Numbered from the stretch's first letter, positions 10,300-19,591 are shown. The stretch is 64,000 nucleotides of DNA from Kordiimonas sp. SCSIO 12610 (GCF_024398015.1 NZ_CP073747.1:1746501-1810500); one strand, 5' to 3'. The notes: generated by a model not told the origin, from the sequence alone. Made by a program: numbers and translations.

Positions 10300-10809
10300 T
10301 TAATCCGTTAAGGATTTGCTGTTTTCTTGAAGAAATTTAGCAGCAGCACGCTGCATTTCCAGCCCATATTCAATCACAAATTTTGACGCGCCGGTTGGTT
10401 TTTCAGACAATAAATCTTCTAAAACTTTTATTTGGTTCGCGTGATATTCAATACGCTCGTCAACGAGGTTTTGAATACGGTTTGGTGAAATGGCTTCGGC
10501 AAACAGTAAGGCAGCAAGGAACTCAGATCTGTTTTTGTCAGGTTTTGGGCTTTTCTCTAGCGTGCCCTCCAGCTCTTTTACGCCTAGTTTCGTAAGGCTG
10601 TAAATTTTCTTGTCTGGCCGGTTACTTTGGGTTTCTGACCTGCAGGTTATAAAACCTTCATCTGTTAGTTTGGTAAGGGCAGGATAAATAGAGCCAAAGC
10701 TTGCTTCACTAAAAAAACTAAAGCTACCTTCTGCGACCATTTTTTTTATCTCATAGCCGGTAGCGTCGCCCAAGCTAAGTATCCCTAAACAGAGTGTTTT
10801 TATATCCAT
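10300..10809 (-). CDS. PadR-family transcriptional regulator
   Basis: The 169-residue protein has the PadR winged-helix domain at about 1-85 (LGILSLGDATGYEIKKM ... GSIYPALTKLTDEGFI, then KKIYSLTKLGVKELE) and a helical C-terminal PadR_C/Vir-like dimerisation part. PadR proteins are usually repressors, often autoregulated, that respond to small molecules. A perfect 12-bp palindrome lies ten bases before the start codon. The divergent neighbour is the SPOR lipoprotein, whose promoter region carries a 12-bp direct repeat. The ligand cannot be predicted. Confidence 0.9.
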   Translation of the reverse strand: MDIKTLCLGILSLGDATGYEIKKMVAEGSFSFFSEASFGSIYPALTKLTDEGFITCRSETQSNRPDKKIYSLTKLGVKELEGTLEKSPKPDKNRSEFLAALLFAEAISPNRIQNLVDERIEYHANQIKVLEDLLSEKPTGASKFVIEYGLEMQRAAAKFLQENSKSLTD

Positions 10810-10818
10810 TAACCTATT

Positions 10819-10830
10819 CCAAATATTTGG
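10819..10830. promoter_or_regulatory. Palindromic candidate operator of the PadR gene
   Basis: CCAAATATTTGG is a perfect 12-bp palindrome immediately upstream of the padR-like start codon, a position suited to autorepression. No binding data exist; this is inferred from position and symmetry. Confidence 0.4.
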
Positions 10831-10939
10831 ATTATTATTAGCATTGTATATTCACTGTACATACTAACAGTCGCTCTCACCAATATCATTTGGCATCAGA
10901 CTTGCTTAAATATGGCAAGATGAATTCAAATACAAGTGC

Positions 10940-10996
10940 ACATATGTTTAGTGATAACATGTATTGGTAAATATGGACTTAAATACATATGTTTAG
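10940..10996. repeat. 12-bp direct repeat upstream of the SPOR lipoprotein gene
   Basis: ACATATGTTTAG occurs at 10940-10951 and again at 10985-10996, 45 bp apart, roughly four helical turns. The first copy is followed by a matching ACAT half-site (10957-10960), giving ATGT-N9-ACAT, similar in shape to known PadR sites. The second copy ends 16 bp before the start at 11013. Confidence 0.45.
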
Positions 10997-11012
10997 AGCG
11001 AAAGGTACTGCT

Positions 11013-11822
11013 ATGAAACGTCTTCAAGATCAAAGGGTTTTGTGCCTGACATGGGCCAGAAAGGCGGCAGTTTATGCCTTGTTGGCGGTTTTTGTCGTCG
11101 CTTGTTCAAGTTCAAAGCAACCTGATCTTTGGCAATCCGATGAAGTGTTGCTTCAGGCGTGGCAGCAAAAAACAGATCAAAATATTGAGGATGTATCCGA
11201 ACGACAACAAGACCTTCTGGAGCGTTTCCATAAGTTAGAACAGCTCTATGTTTCACTATCGAATGAACACAGTGCAAAGCAAGCTGAGCAAGCAACATTG
11301 TCAGCGGCTCAAAGTCAGAATTCGGCACAAGTGAATGACGAAGAATTTATGAAAATTCAGGAAACTCTTACAGCGATTTCCAAATCATTGGAGCAGTTAG
11401 GGGAACGTGTGTATGCCGTAGAGCTGGCAGCTGCAAAACCAATTGAACGCCCTGTTTCTGACACCTTGGACAAGCAAGCTGATAGTGTCGATGGTAGTTT
11501 TGTTGAAGAAGGATTGCCCAATGTACCAGTTCTTCCGTCCGCAGAAGGAGGAGTGGTCGTTCATGGAATTCATCTAGGCTCATACAGGTCGAGGGAACAG
11601 GTTCCTGGTGCTTGGGAAAACCTAACAAGCACATTCAGTGAGTTGGATTTGCTCAAGCCAAAATTATATGTTCAAAATCAGGAAGGTATTGGCACTTTTC
11701 TTCGGTTGATTGCCGGGCCTTATGAAACAAGTGACGCTGCCGCAGCCGCCTGCGAACGGATTAATCAGGTCGATACTGATCAATATTGCCGGATATCAGA
11801 ATTTCAAGGCGAAGATTTATAG
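11013..11822 (+). CDS. Lipoprotein with C-terminal SPOR domain
   Basis: From the ATG at 11013 (AAAGG ahead of it; an earlier in-frame ATG at 10989 lacks one) the product is 269 residues. It has a positively charged N-terminus, a hydrophobic stretch and a lipobox-like VVAC with Cys31, so it is probably lipidated. A Gln/Glu-rich coiled coil (about 45-140) leads to a SPOR-like domain (about 185-265: VVVHGIHLGSYRSREQV ... RLIAGPYETSDAAAAAC). SPOR domains bind denuded glycan strands at the division site. This suggests a septal or envelope role; the direct partner is unknown. Confidence 0.8.
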   Translation: MKRLQDQRVLCLTWARKAAVYALLAVFVVACSSSKQPDLWQSDEVLLQAWQQKTDQNIEDVSERQQDLLERFHKLEQLYVSLSNEHSAKQAEQATLSAAQSQNSAQVNDEEFMKIQETLTAISKSLEQLGERVYAVELAAAKPIERPVSDTLDKQADSVDGSFVEEGLPNVPVLPSAEGGVVVHGIHLGSYRSREQVPGAWENLTSTFSELDLLKPKLYVQNQEGIGTFLRLIAGPYETSDAAAAACERINQVDTDQYCRISEFQGEDL

Positions 11823-11851
11823 AGGGTAACCAACTGAATAGCGCTAGCGTG

Positions 11852-11876
11852 ACTTTGCTTGTTGGCCAAAGTTTTA
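11852..11876 (+). terminator. Possible terminator of the SPOR lipoprotein gene
   Basis: ACTTTG (11852-11857) and CAAAGT (11866-11871) form a short stem followed by TTTAT. The stem is weak. Confidence 0.4.
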
Positions 11877-11961
11877 TATCCCAAGATTACAATTGTGTGA
11901 CATTTTTGACATATAAAATAATTAATCGAGTGAAACAAAACTGAGACACTATGTCGCTGTA

Positions 11962-12159
11962 TTGACTTAACTGAGTGTTTTGTCAGTAATAACTCTACCT
12001 TTTGTGATTTATAGGTGTTGATTAACTTGGGGAGGTGAAATCGACTAAGTGGCGCTTAATTAGCTGCCTACTATATTTTTAAAAGGCCGGGCTTGTGACT
12101 AGGGGGTCCGCTCGGAATAGACGCGGTGTTATGTTTAGACATTCACCGCGTCTTTTTTT
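11962..12159 (+). ncRNA. Candidate structured small RNA with promoter and terminator
   Basis: No convincing ORF exists here. A promoter-like TTGACT (11962-11967) with TAATAA (11987-11992, 19-bp spacing) would start a transcript near 11999. The following ~160 bases can fold into successive hairpins: ACCT/AGGT; GTTGATT/AATCGAC with a GGGGAGG loop; GGC/GCC around 12051; and CCGGGC/GCTCGG. It ends in a strong terminator (GACGCGGTG 12120-12128, CACCGCGTC 12144-12152, then T7). No known RNA family is recognised: the two ends do not pair as in 6S RNA, and tmRNA, SRP RNA and RNase P signatures are absent. It could also be an untranslated leader or remnant. Confidence 0.45.
12120..12159 (+). terminator. 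Strong rho-independent terminator
   Basis: A perfect 9-bp GC-rich stem (12120-12128 with 12144-12152) with possible inner ATGT/ACAT pairing is followed by seven T. With no gene on the plus strand for 300 bases upstream, it implies an untranslated transcript. Confidence 0.85.
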
Positions 12160-12180
12160 ATTTGCTAATGAATGACAGTT

Positions 12181-12211
12181 AAAATCTATATGGCTAATCG
12201 ATATAGGTTTT
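12181..12211 (-). terminator. Hairpin terminator after the microprotein gene
   Basis: On the minus strand AAAACCTATAT and ATATAGATTTT pair as an 11-bp stem (one G-U) ending in TTTT, three bases past the stop at 12214. It is AT-rich and so only moderately stable. Confidence 0.5.
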
Positions 12212-12213
12212 AT

Positions 12214-12393
12214 TTATGCTGAATATTTACGGCTAAATATCATAACAGGTTTCTTTTCAGTCAGAATATTTCTAACGCTTAAATAGTGCGGGTATATATG
12301 ACGTTTAAGCGGCTCAAATGCATCCTGTATTGCAGCAATGCCAAGTGCCCCAAGTCCAATAAACATTAATAATACCAGCATTGTAATCATCAT
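12214..12393 (-). CDS. SOS-controlled single-pass membrane microprotein (59 aa), new
   Basis: The 59-codon ORF starts at tandem ATGs (12393/12390) with AAGGA six bases upstream, within AAAAAGGAACAAA. Residues 3-22 are a continuous hydrophobic segment rich in Leu, Ile and Gly; residues 29-59 carry Lys/Arg/His pairs, so by the positive-inside rule the C-terminus should be cytoplasmic. Two GAAC-N7-GAAC LexA boxes lie 14 and 54 bp upstream. A promoter-like TTGATT-N17-TAGAAC falls between and within them, so LexA would block initiation. A hairpin follows the stop. I recognise no family. The layout recalls SOS-induced membrane peptides such as Caulobacter SidA (division inhibitor) or E. coli TisB; that parallel is inference. 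Confidence 0.7.
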   Translation of the reverse strand: MMITMLVLLMFIGLGALGIAAIQDAFEPLKRHIYPHYLSVRNILTEKKPVMIFSRKYSA

Positions 12394-12396
12394 TTT

Positions 12397-12461
12397 GTTC
12401 CTTTTTGTTCTTTAAATGTTCTACTTTGTTCTAAAATGAAAATCAAGAACAAAAAAAGAAC
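12397..12461. promoter_or_regulatory. Double LexA (SOS) operator
   Basis: On the plus strand GTTC occurs at 12397, 12407, 12418 and 12428, with gaps of 6, 7 and 6. The 12407-12421 pair is an exact GTTC-N7-GTTC box. A second exact box, GAAC-N7-GAAC, lies at 12447-12461, with an all-A spacer like that of the uvrA box. Both sit in the spacer between the microprotein gene (minus) and ppx (plus), but close to the microprotein start and about 105-160 bp from ppx. Confidence 0.8.
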
Positions 12462-12493
12462 ATTATGACTTTTAAGTGATAACACTCATTTTC

Positions 12494-12523
12494 TTGCGCG
12501 TTAGAACATAATAATGCTATCAT
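12494..12523 (+). promoter_or_regulatory. Candidate promoter of ppx
   Basis: TTGCGC (12494-12499), an 18-bp spacer and TATCAT (12518-12523) lie about 45 bp before the ppx start and downstream of the LexA boxes, so ppx may escape LexA control. Confidence 0.35.
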
Positions 12524-12565
12524 TTGCGCAAGTGAGCAGCCTCATGGGTTTGCGAATAAAATAAT

Positions 12566-13819
12566 ATGAGAAATACCATGTCCTTAGATGATCATGGGGT
12601 TGGGCCTGCTGAAGTAGACAGCGTAAAAAACAGGGATACTGTTAAGCCAAATCCGAAAAGAAATAATAGGCACCGGTCTAGAAATCGGAAACAGCATTCA
12701 AAACCTCGCGGTGATGGTTCGACAGGAAACGATCATCAAATTCCTGCGTCTCATTCAAATCCAAACATTCCTCCTAACCGTGCAAAACGTGGCGTCTACA
12801 GCGCCATCGATTTAGGGACAAATAACTGCCGGTTATTGGTTGCCAAACCAACCTATAATGGGTTTCGCGTTATCGATGCCTTTTCAAGAATTGTAAGACT
12901 TGGCGAAGGACTGGCGACGAGTAAACAATTATCGTCAGGGGCGATGGACCGAACGGTCGAAGCGCTCAAAATATGCGCGGATAAAATTGACCGCCGCAAT
13001 GTAACCTGCATGCGTCATGTCGCTACAGAAGCCTGCCGTGTCGCAACCAATTCAGACGAATTCCTGGAGCGGATTCACAAAGAAACAGGGCTACGCTTGG
13101 ATATTATTTCCCCGGGTGAGGAAGCGCGCCTTGCGGTGATGGGATGCCAGTCGCTCATCGCGAACGGGAACAAGCATGCGCTCGTATTTGATATTGGTGG
13201 TGGCAGTACCGAACTTATATGGGTCAAGGTTCTCGCCAATCAGAGGACTGAAATTCAGGGGTGGACGTCTATTCCTTGGGGTGTAGTGAACCTGACTGAA
13301 AAATTCTCTCAGGGCCAAGCCAGTATTTCCAAGGATACCTATCAAGCGATGGTTCAGGAAGTAACCAAGCATCTTATACCCTTTGAACGGCGTTATCGAA
13401 TTTCGAATGTTGTTAAAAATCAGAAGGTACAGTTTCTTGGGACATCGGGAACGGTAACCACCTTGGCCAGCCTCCATCTTAATTTGCCGCGGTACATTCG
13501 TGACAAAGTGGACGGGGCATGGATGCAGGCGCCGGATATTGAATTACTCTCAAAGCAGGTCGCTATGATGAGCCACGAAGAGCGTTCAGAGCAACCCTGC
13601 ATTGGTAGCGAGCGTGCAGACCTCGTGGTAGCAGGGTGTACTATTTTGAATGCAATTCTGGGCATGTGGAATGTCCCAAGTTTGAGAGTTGCCGATCGTG
13701 GTATTCGCGAGGGGATTTTGCGTGGTTTGATGCAAATGGAAAGACCACCACTTCGTGCAAAGCCCCGTCGTTATAGAAAAAGAAGAAGGCAGAATAATCA
13801 TGTCCAATGGGTGGAATAA
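12566..13819 (+). CDS. Ppx/GppA-family phosphatase (exopolyphosphatase or pppGpp phosphohydrolase)
   Basis: The family removes terminal phosphate from polyphosphate or pppGpp. The actin-like fold begins near residue 77 with YSAIDLGTNNCRLLVA. It is followed by a catalytic-Glu region (SPGEEARLAV), VFDIGGGSTELIW and LGTSGTVTTLASL. At 417 residues it lacks the C-terminal HD domain of long Ppx proteins. An unusual ~75-residue N-terminal extension, rich in Asn, Arg, Lys, His and Pro, precedes the fold, and the C-terminus is also strongly basic (RAKPRRYRKRRRQ). The start may be 12566 or the ATG at 12578; neither has a good ribosome-binding site. It overlaps rlmE by 20 bases, indicating coupling. Confidence 0.85.
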   Translation: MRNTMSLDDHGVGPAEVDSVKNRDTVKPNPKRNNRHRSRNRKQHSKPRGDGSTGNDHQIPASHSNPNIPPNRAKRGVYSAIDLGTNNCRLLVAKPTYNGFRVIDAFSRIVRLGEGLATSKQLSSGAMDRTVEALKICADKIDRRNVTCMRHVATEACRVATNSDEFLERIHKETGLRLDIISPGEEARLAVMGCQSLIANGNKHALVFDIGGGSTELIWVKVLANQRTEIQGWTSIPWGVVNLTEKFSQGQASISKDTYQAMVQEVTKHLIPFERRYRISNVVKNQKVQFLGTSGTVTTLASLHLNLPRYIRDKVDGAWMQAPDIELLSKQVAMMSHEERSEQPCIGSERADLVVAGCTILNAILGMWNVPSLRVADRGIREGILRGLMQMERPPLRAKPRRYRKRRRQNNHVQWVE

Positions 13820-14507
13820 ACAATCGACCACGCGCAGTCGCACACGCGGTGCGAAGGTGCGTGTGAAAACAGCGCGTGGACGGAAAAATTCTTCAACACG
13901 GTGGTTGCAGCGTCAGTTAAATGATCCCTATGTGGCAGAAGCACAAAGATTGGGCTATCGTTCACGGGCGGCGTTTAAGCTGATTGAACTTGATGAAAAG
14001 TATCAATTTTTAAAGGGTGTGCAGCGAGTTGTTGACCTTGGCTGTGCGCCTGGCGGCTGGTGTCAGGTCTTGACACAGCGTTTGAATGATAATGCCCAGA
14101 TTGTTGGCATTGACCTTCAGGAAGTGGAACCTGTGCAGGGTGCGGATATTTGGGTGATGGACTTTCTAGAGCCAAACGCAGAAAAGCGATTGATGGAGCG
14201 CCTGAACGGCCCCGTTGATGTTGTGCTGTCTGATATGGCAAATTCTGCAACCGGGCATAAGCAAACCGATCATATTCGCACTATGGCTCTATGTGAAGCT
14301 GCGCTTGATTTTGCAATAAAAGTCCTCGCAAAAAATGGCACTTTCGTCTCTAAGGTCCTGCAAGGCGGATCGGATAATGAGTTGATGAAACGGATGCAGC
14401 AGCATTTCACAAGCGTTAAGCATGCGAAGCCACCGTCAAGTCGACAAGATTCTGTCGAGTGGTTTGTTGTCGCTAAAGGCTTTAAGGGACGGCCAAACGT
14501 CGAATAA
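13800..14507 (+). CDS. rlmE: 23S rRNA (uridine(2552)-2'-O)-methyltransferase RlmE
   Basis: RlmE (FtsJ/RrmJ) 2'-O-methylates U2552 in the 23S rRNA A-loop late in 50S assembly. The 235-residue protein has a basic N-terminal tail, RSRAAFKLIELDEK (catalytic Lys), the SAM motif VDLGCAPGGWCQ, the catalytic Asp in VLSDMANSATGH, the second Lys in FVSKVLQGG and Glu in SVEWFVVAKGF: a complete K-D-K-E set. I chose the ATG at 13800 with GAAGG upstream; the frame extends 15 codons further up inside ppx. It is co-transcribed with ppx. Confidence 0.94.
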   Translation: MSNGWNKQSTTRSRTRGAKVRVKTARGRKNSSTRWLQRQLNDPYVAEAQRLGYRSRAAFKLIELDEKYQFLKGVQRVVDLGCAPGGWCQVLTQRLNDNAQIVGIDLQEVEPVQGADIWVMDFLEPNAEKRLMERLNGPVDVVLSDMANSATGHKQTDHIRTMALCEAALDFAIKVLAKNGTFVSKVLQGGSDNELMKRMQQHFTSVKHAKPPSSRQDSVEWFVVAKGFKGRPNVE

Positions 14508-14600
14508 AGGGCTGCGGGGTATATAGACCTCTGATCAATAAAACTTGATTTTTAAATATATGTAAGATTCACATTGTTTTTTCGCCCGCAACGCGTTATT

Positions 14601-14656
14601 GAACGGCGAACATTTTAACACGTGGTAACCAGTGCTCGTTATATTTGTTCGCTCCT
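14601..14656. promoter_or_regulatory. Inverted repeats upstream of guaB
   Basis: GCGAAC (near 14607) and GTTCGC (near 14648) form a wide inverted repeat around the compact palindrome TGGTAACCA (14623-14631). These lie 60-115 bp before guaB. They may be operator or leader structure; no known purine regulator site is recognised. Confidence 0.3.
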
Positions 14657-14703
14657 TCCTTGGGTTTTCCAGCATTCAAATATAGCCAGCCACCAGCTGA
14701 TGA

Positions 14704-16182
<1,479 letters not shown>

Positions 16183-16200
16183 TTTGTAAAGTTATCAATT

Positions 16201-17529
16201 ATGCGACCGAGTGCACGGCTGGCTTCTGCGATTGAATTAATCGACCTGATCGAAGTAGAGATTGAAAAGTCAGGCGTGCCAATGGACCGGGTCATTCATG
16301 CCTATTTTCGTACCCGGCGGTATGCGGGCTCAAAGGACCGCCGCGCAGTCACCGAAATGGTCTATTCTGTTTACCGTATGCGTGAGCGGATATTATGGGG
16401 GCTGTGCGAGATAGGACATGAGCCCGTCTCTGGCAGAATGATATTCATTGCATGGATGGTGGAAAATAATATTGAATTTGACGGCTTTGGCGAGGATACC
16501 CCGTTTGCACCGCCTTCCTTATCATCCGAAGAAATTGAGCTGATCGCAGCCTATAAAGGTATCGATTGGTCAAATATTCCAGATTTAGCAAACGCGAATG
16601 TGCCGGCTTACGCCCATGAATATTTTATGGAGCGATATAATGATGGCGTTGCATTACAAGCGAATGCTTTGAATGACAAAGCCGCCTTCACGATCCGCTC
16701 TAATCCCCTTAAACTCTCGACTGGAAATACAAAACACAGCCTTAAAGAAATATCGGAAGACTTTGAAAGCACAAGATTTTCTTCGATAGCGTTTTCGAGT
16801 AAAAAACCGCTTAATATCAGTCAAAATCCGCTTTATAAATCCGGTAAAATTGAAATACAGGACGAGGCTGCGCAGATTGCATCCTACCTTGTTGATGCGG
16901 ACCCTAAGTATACAGTTGTGGACCTTTGCGCTGGTGCAGGGGGAAAATCCCTATTGGTTGGGGCATTGATGCAAAATAAAGGGCAAATTCATGCCTTTGA
17001 TATTTCAAGCGGGCGATTGAATGAGCTGAAAATACGTAGCCAAAGGGCAGGGCTTCGCAATATTCAAGCGAAACCATTGGGTGCTGATACACTGAAGCGC
17101 GCTGAGGTTTTATCGAGCATTGTTGGAAAGGCAGATAGGGTAATTCTGGATGTTCCCTGTTCCGGTAGCGGGACTTGGCGCCGAAGCCCGGACCTTCGCT
17201 GGCGATATAATCCACAAGCTATCGGCGATATTACAAAGATACAATACGATCTTATAAATGAAGGGGCTGTACTTACCAAAATTGGCGGCCGTATGATATA
17301 TATGACATGCTCGGTCTTCGCTTGTGAAAATGAAGAAAATATTGCGAAGTTTCTTCAAAAGAATGCGTTGAATTGGAAAATCATACCATACAGGGATGTA
17401 TGGAAGGATACAGAATTGCAGGATGAAGTCCCTGTTTCCCTAAGCCAAGTACCTGAGTTTTTACAACTTTCTCCCCATACACATGGCACTGACGGTTTCT
17501 TTATCGCTATTTTGGAGCGACTCGCCTGA
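16201..17529 (+). CDS. RsmB/NOL1/NOP2-family RNA m5C methyltransferase
   Basis: The 442-residue protein has an N-terminal helical region, then the SAM site DLCAGAGGKSLLVGALM (about 240-256), the motif IV Cys in LDVPCSGSGTWRRSPDLRW, and the second catalytic Cys in MIYMTCSVFACENEENI. This two-cysteine arrangement is that of RsmB-type cytosine-C5 methyltransferases, which modify C967 of 16S rRNA in E. coli. The exact target here is inferred. It sits directly after guaB, an order common in Alphaproteobacteria. Confidence 0.88.
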   Translation: MRPSARLASAIELIDLIEVEIEKSGVPMDRVIHAYFRTRRYAGSKDRRAVTEMVYSVYRMRERILWGLCEIGHEPVSGRMIFIAWMVENNIEFDGFGEDTPFAPPSLSSEEIELIAAYKGIDWSNIPDLANANVPAYAHEYFMERYNDGVALQANALNDKAAFTIRSNPLKLSTGNTKHSLKEISEDFESTRFSSIAFSSKKPLNISQNPLYKSGKIEIQDEAAQIASYLVDADPKYTVVDLCAGAGGKSLLVGALMQNKGQIHAFDISSGRLNELKIRSQRAGLRNIQAKPLGADTLKRAEVLSSIVGKADRVILDVPCSGSGTWRRSPDLRWRYNPQAIGDITKIQYDLINEGAVLTKIGGRMIYMTCSVFACENEENIAKFLQKNALNWKIIPYRDVWKDTELQDEVPVSLSQVPEFLQLSPHTHGTDGFFIAILERLA

Positions 17530-17605
17530 AAATTAAAGACACATTCATATTTTTGTTGCTAAGATAGCATCAAGATTTAACAGATTAACCTGACAGGTGT
17601 TTTGA

Positions 17606-18124
17606 ATGCGTTACAGAAATATAATCAGCAGTTCGTTCATTGCTGCTACATTGGTAGCACTTCCTATTTCGGCTGATGAGAATAAAACAAGCGAAAAATA
17701 TCAGGTTTTATCAGCGCAACTGATCACAGATGCCAAGCTTGCACTGACGCAAGGCAAGGAAGATGATGCGCAGCTTATGTTCGAACGGGCTTTGGTTGCA
17801 AACCCCGCCAATGTGGAAGCGCTTATTGGGCTTGGGAATACGTATGAAGCCAAGGGGCAAACGGGGCGTGGGCTTCGTTATTACCGCCAGGCCCTGGAAC
17901 TGGACCCGAATGATAAAACGGCGTTACAGGCACAGTCCCTCGCATTTCTGAAGCAAAATCTGTATGATCGCGCTGAACTTAACCGTGACAAGCTCGCGCG
18001 TCTTTGTGCTGCGGGTTGTGACGCTTTGAATGCTGTTGAAATAGCACTTGAGGCCTACAGGGCTGAAGAAGCGGACAAGGATACGCAAAAAATCGCTGAT
18101 GCCGGTGAGGTTTCTTCGAACTAA
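17606..18124 (+). CDS. Exported TPR-repeat protein
   Basis: The 172-residue protein starts with a signal peptide ending near PISADE (about residue 24). At least two tetratricopeptide repeats follow (LALTQGKEDDAQLMFERALVANPANVEAL and the next, with RGLRYYRQALELDPNDKTAL), then a helical part with a CAAGC pair. TPRs mediate protein contacts; the partner is unknown. The stop codon lies inside an inverted repeat (18121-18139) and a strong terminator follows. Confidence 0.8.
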   Translation: MRYRNIISSSFIAATLVALPISADENKTSEKYQVLSAQLITDAKLALTQGKEDDAQLMFERALVANPANVEALIGLGNTYEAKGQTGRGLRYYRQALELDPNDKTALQAQSLAFLKQNLYDRAELNRDKLARLCAAGCDALNAVEIALEAYRAEEADKDTQKIADAGEVSSN

Positions 18125-18143
18125 TATTACAAATATTAGTATG

Positions 18144-18173
18144 AAAAAAGGCGCTCTTAGGAGCGCCTTTTTT
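18144..18173. terminator. Bidirectional terminator between the TPR gene and the M28 peptidase
   Basis: GGCGCTC (from 18150) pairs with GAGCGCC around a TTAG loop, with an A run before and T6 after, so it serves both converging genes. Confidence 0.9.
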
Positions 18174-18193
18174 ATATCTTGTGTTTATGAAAT

Positions 18194-19591
18194 CTACCTG
18201 AAATCACCTGGCCATTCAGCTGCGATGTAAGCAAAGATCGACCAAGCCGCGAGGTTTTGCCTTAGGGCTTCTGGATCAACCTTATCAAGCGTATCATCCG
18301 CCGTGTGATGAAGGTCAAAATAGTCAGTACCATCCTGCTTAAGGTCGACAACAGGCATGCCCTTATCGCCTATGCGTCCAACATCAGGGCCACCGCCAGC
18401 TTCAACCTCTGCGCGGATTACACCAAGTGGCCCCATCAGTTGCGCCATTTTATCGATCACATGCTGCGAATTTGTCGACACCTTTGACGCTAACGCCCAG
18501 ATTTTGCCGGCCCCGAAATCAGATTCTGCGCCGATGATATGTGTGTTCGGAATTTCGTCCTTGTGCGCTTCCGCATATTGACGAGCGCCAACAAGGCCCA
18601 CTTCCTCAGCACCGAACATAATCACGCGGATTGTGCGGCGTGGGCGTTCCTTGATCGTGCGTTTGATCAGATCTGCTGTAGCAACCGTAAGGGCAACACC
18701 CGCACCATCATCAATCGCACCTGTGCCAAGATCCCAGCTATCAAGGTGGCCACCAATGACCACCACTTCATCCGGTTTCTCGCGGCCCGTAATTTCACCA
18801 ATCACATTCGCCGTTTCAATAGGGCCTAAATCCTTGGTTTCTACACGAAGGGAAATTTTAACAGGTTTGCCGCGCTTGAAAATGCGTTCCAAAAGGTCTG
18901 CGTCAGGATTGGAAAGAGCAGCCGCAGGAACTTTCTCAACGTCACCCGCATAAGCCATTTGCCCTGTATGGGGTAAACGGTGGCTATCGGTACCAATCGA
19001 GCGGATCAGAACCGCAAGGCCGCCCTTGCGTGCTGTTTCATCCGCGCCGGACCGACGAGCGATATTCGCTGGACCGTATCCAGAGCCGTCACGGGTGCGG
19101 GCCATGCGGTTGCTAATGAAAACAATCTTGCCTTCAACTTCGCTTCGCTCTGCTGCCTGCAAGTCTTCGAAACTATTGAAATGCACGATTTCCGCGTCCA
19201 AGCCACCTTCAGGCGTGGATACAGAACCACCAAGCGCTGTGATCTGAAGCGGCTGCACAAATGGGGATTTTACAACGGCGCTCTCTAACACACGTGCCCA
19301 GCCTGTATGTTTAACGGGTTCTGTCCATACTTTATCAAAACCAAGGCTTTTGAATTTTTCAATGCCCCACTTGATCGCAAGCTTGTCGGCTTCACTGCCG
19401 GCAGGGCGGGGGCCAACTTCTGTCGTCAGGGATTCCAGAATATCATAAGCACTGTTGTCCCTTAGGGCAGCAGCGCGAAGGGTTTTCGCGTTCTCGATTG
19501 TTTTTTCACTGACTTCCTGCGCAGATAGCATTGGTGAAAGGCTAAAAACCGAAGCCGCGATGGCGCCAGCCATAAATATTGGTTTTCTCAT
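18194..19591 (-). CDS. Exported M28-family metallopeptidase with PA-like insert
   Basis: The 465-residue protein has a signal peptide (cleavage near MLSA-QE, about residue 24). The N-terminal part contains VGPRPAGSEADKLA; a protease-associated-like insert spans about 130-230. The di-zinc aminopeptidase core has GGHLDSWDLGTGAIDDGAG (metal His and Asp), MFGAEEVGLVGARQY (catalytic Glu-Glu), AESDFGAG, and the last metal His in DLHHTADDTLDKVD. It probably trims peptides in the periplasm. It converges on the TPR gene and ends 20 bases before the shared terminator. Confidence 0.92.
   Translation of the reverse strand: MRKPIFMAGAIAASVFSLSPMLSAQEVSEKTIENAKTLRAAALRDNSAYDILESLTTEVGPRPAGSEADKLAIKWGIEKFKSLGFDKVWTEPVKHTGWARVLESAVVKSPFVQPLQITALGGSVSTPEGGLDAEIVHFNSFEDLQAAERSEVEGKIVFISNRMARTRDGSGYGPANIARRSGADETARKGGLAVLIRSIGTDSHRLPHTGQMAYAGDVEKVPAAALSNPDADLLERIFKRGKPVKISLRVETKDLGPIETANVIGEITGREKPDEVVVIGGHLDSWDLGTGAIDDGAGVALTVATADLIKRTIKERPRRTIRVIMFGAEEVGLVGARQYAEAHKDEIPNTHIIGAESDFGAGKIWALASKVSTNSQHVIDKMAQLMGPLGVIRAEVEAGGGPDVGRIGDKGMPVVDLKQDGTDYFDLHHTADDTLDKVDPEALRQNLAAWSIFAYIAAEWPGDFR

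Noticed and set aside
11962-12159. 6S RNA, tmRNA, SRP RNA or RNase P at this locus
   Set aside because: The two ends do not form a closing stem as in 6S, and the conserved cores of the other three are absent.
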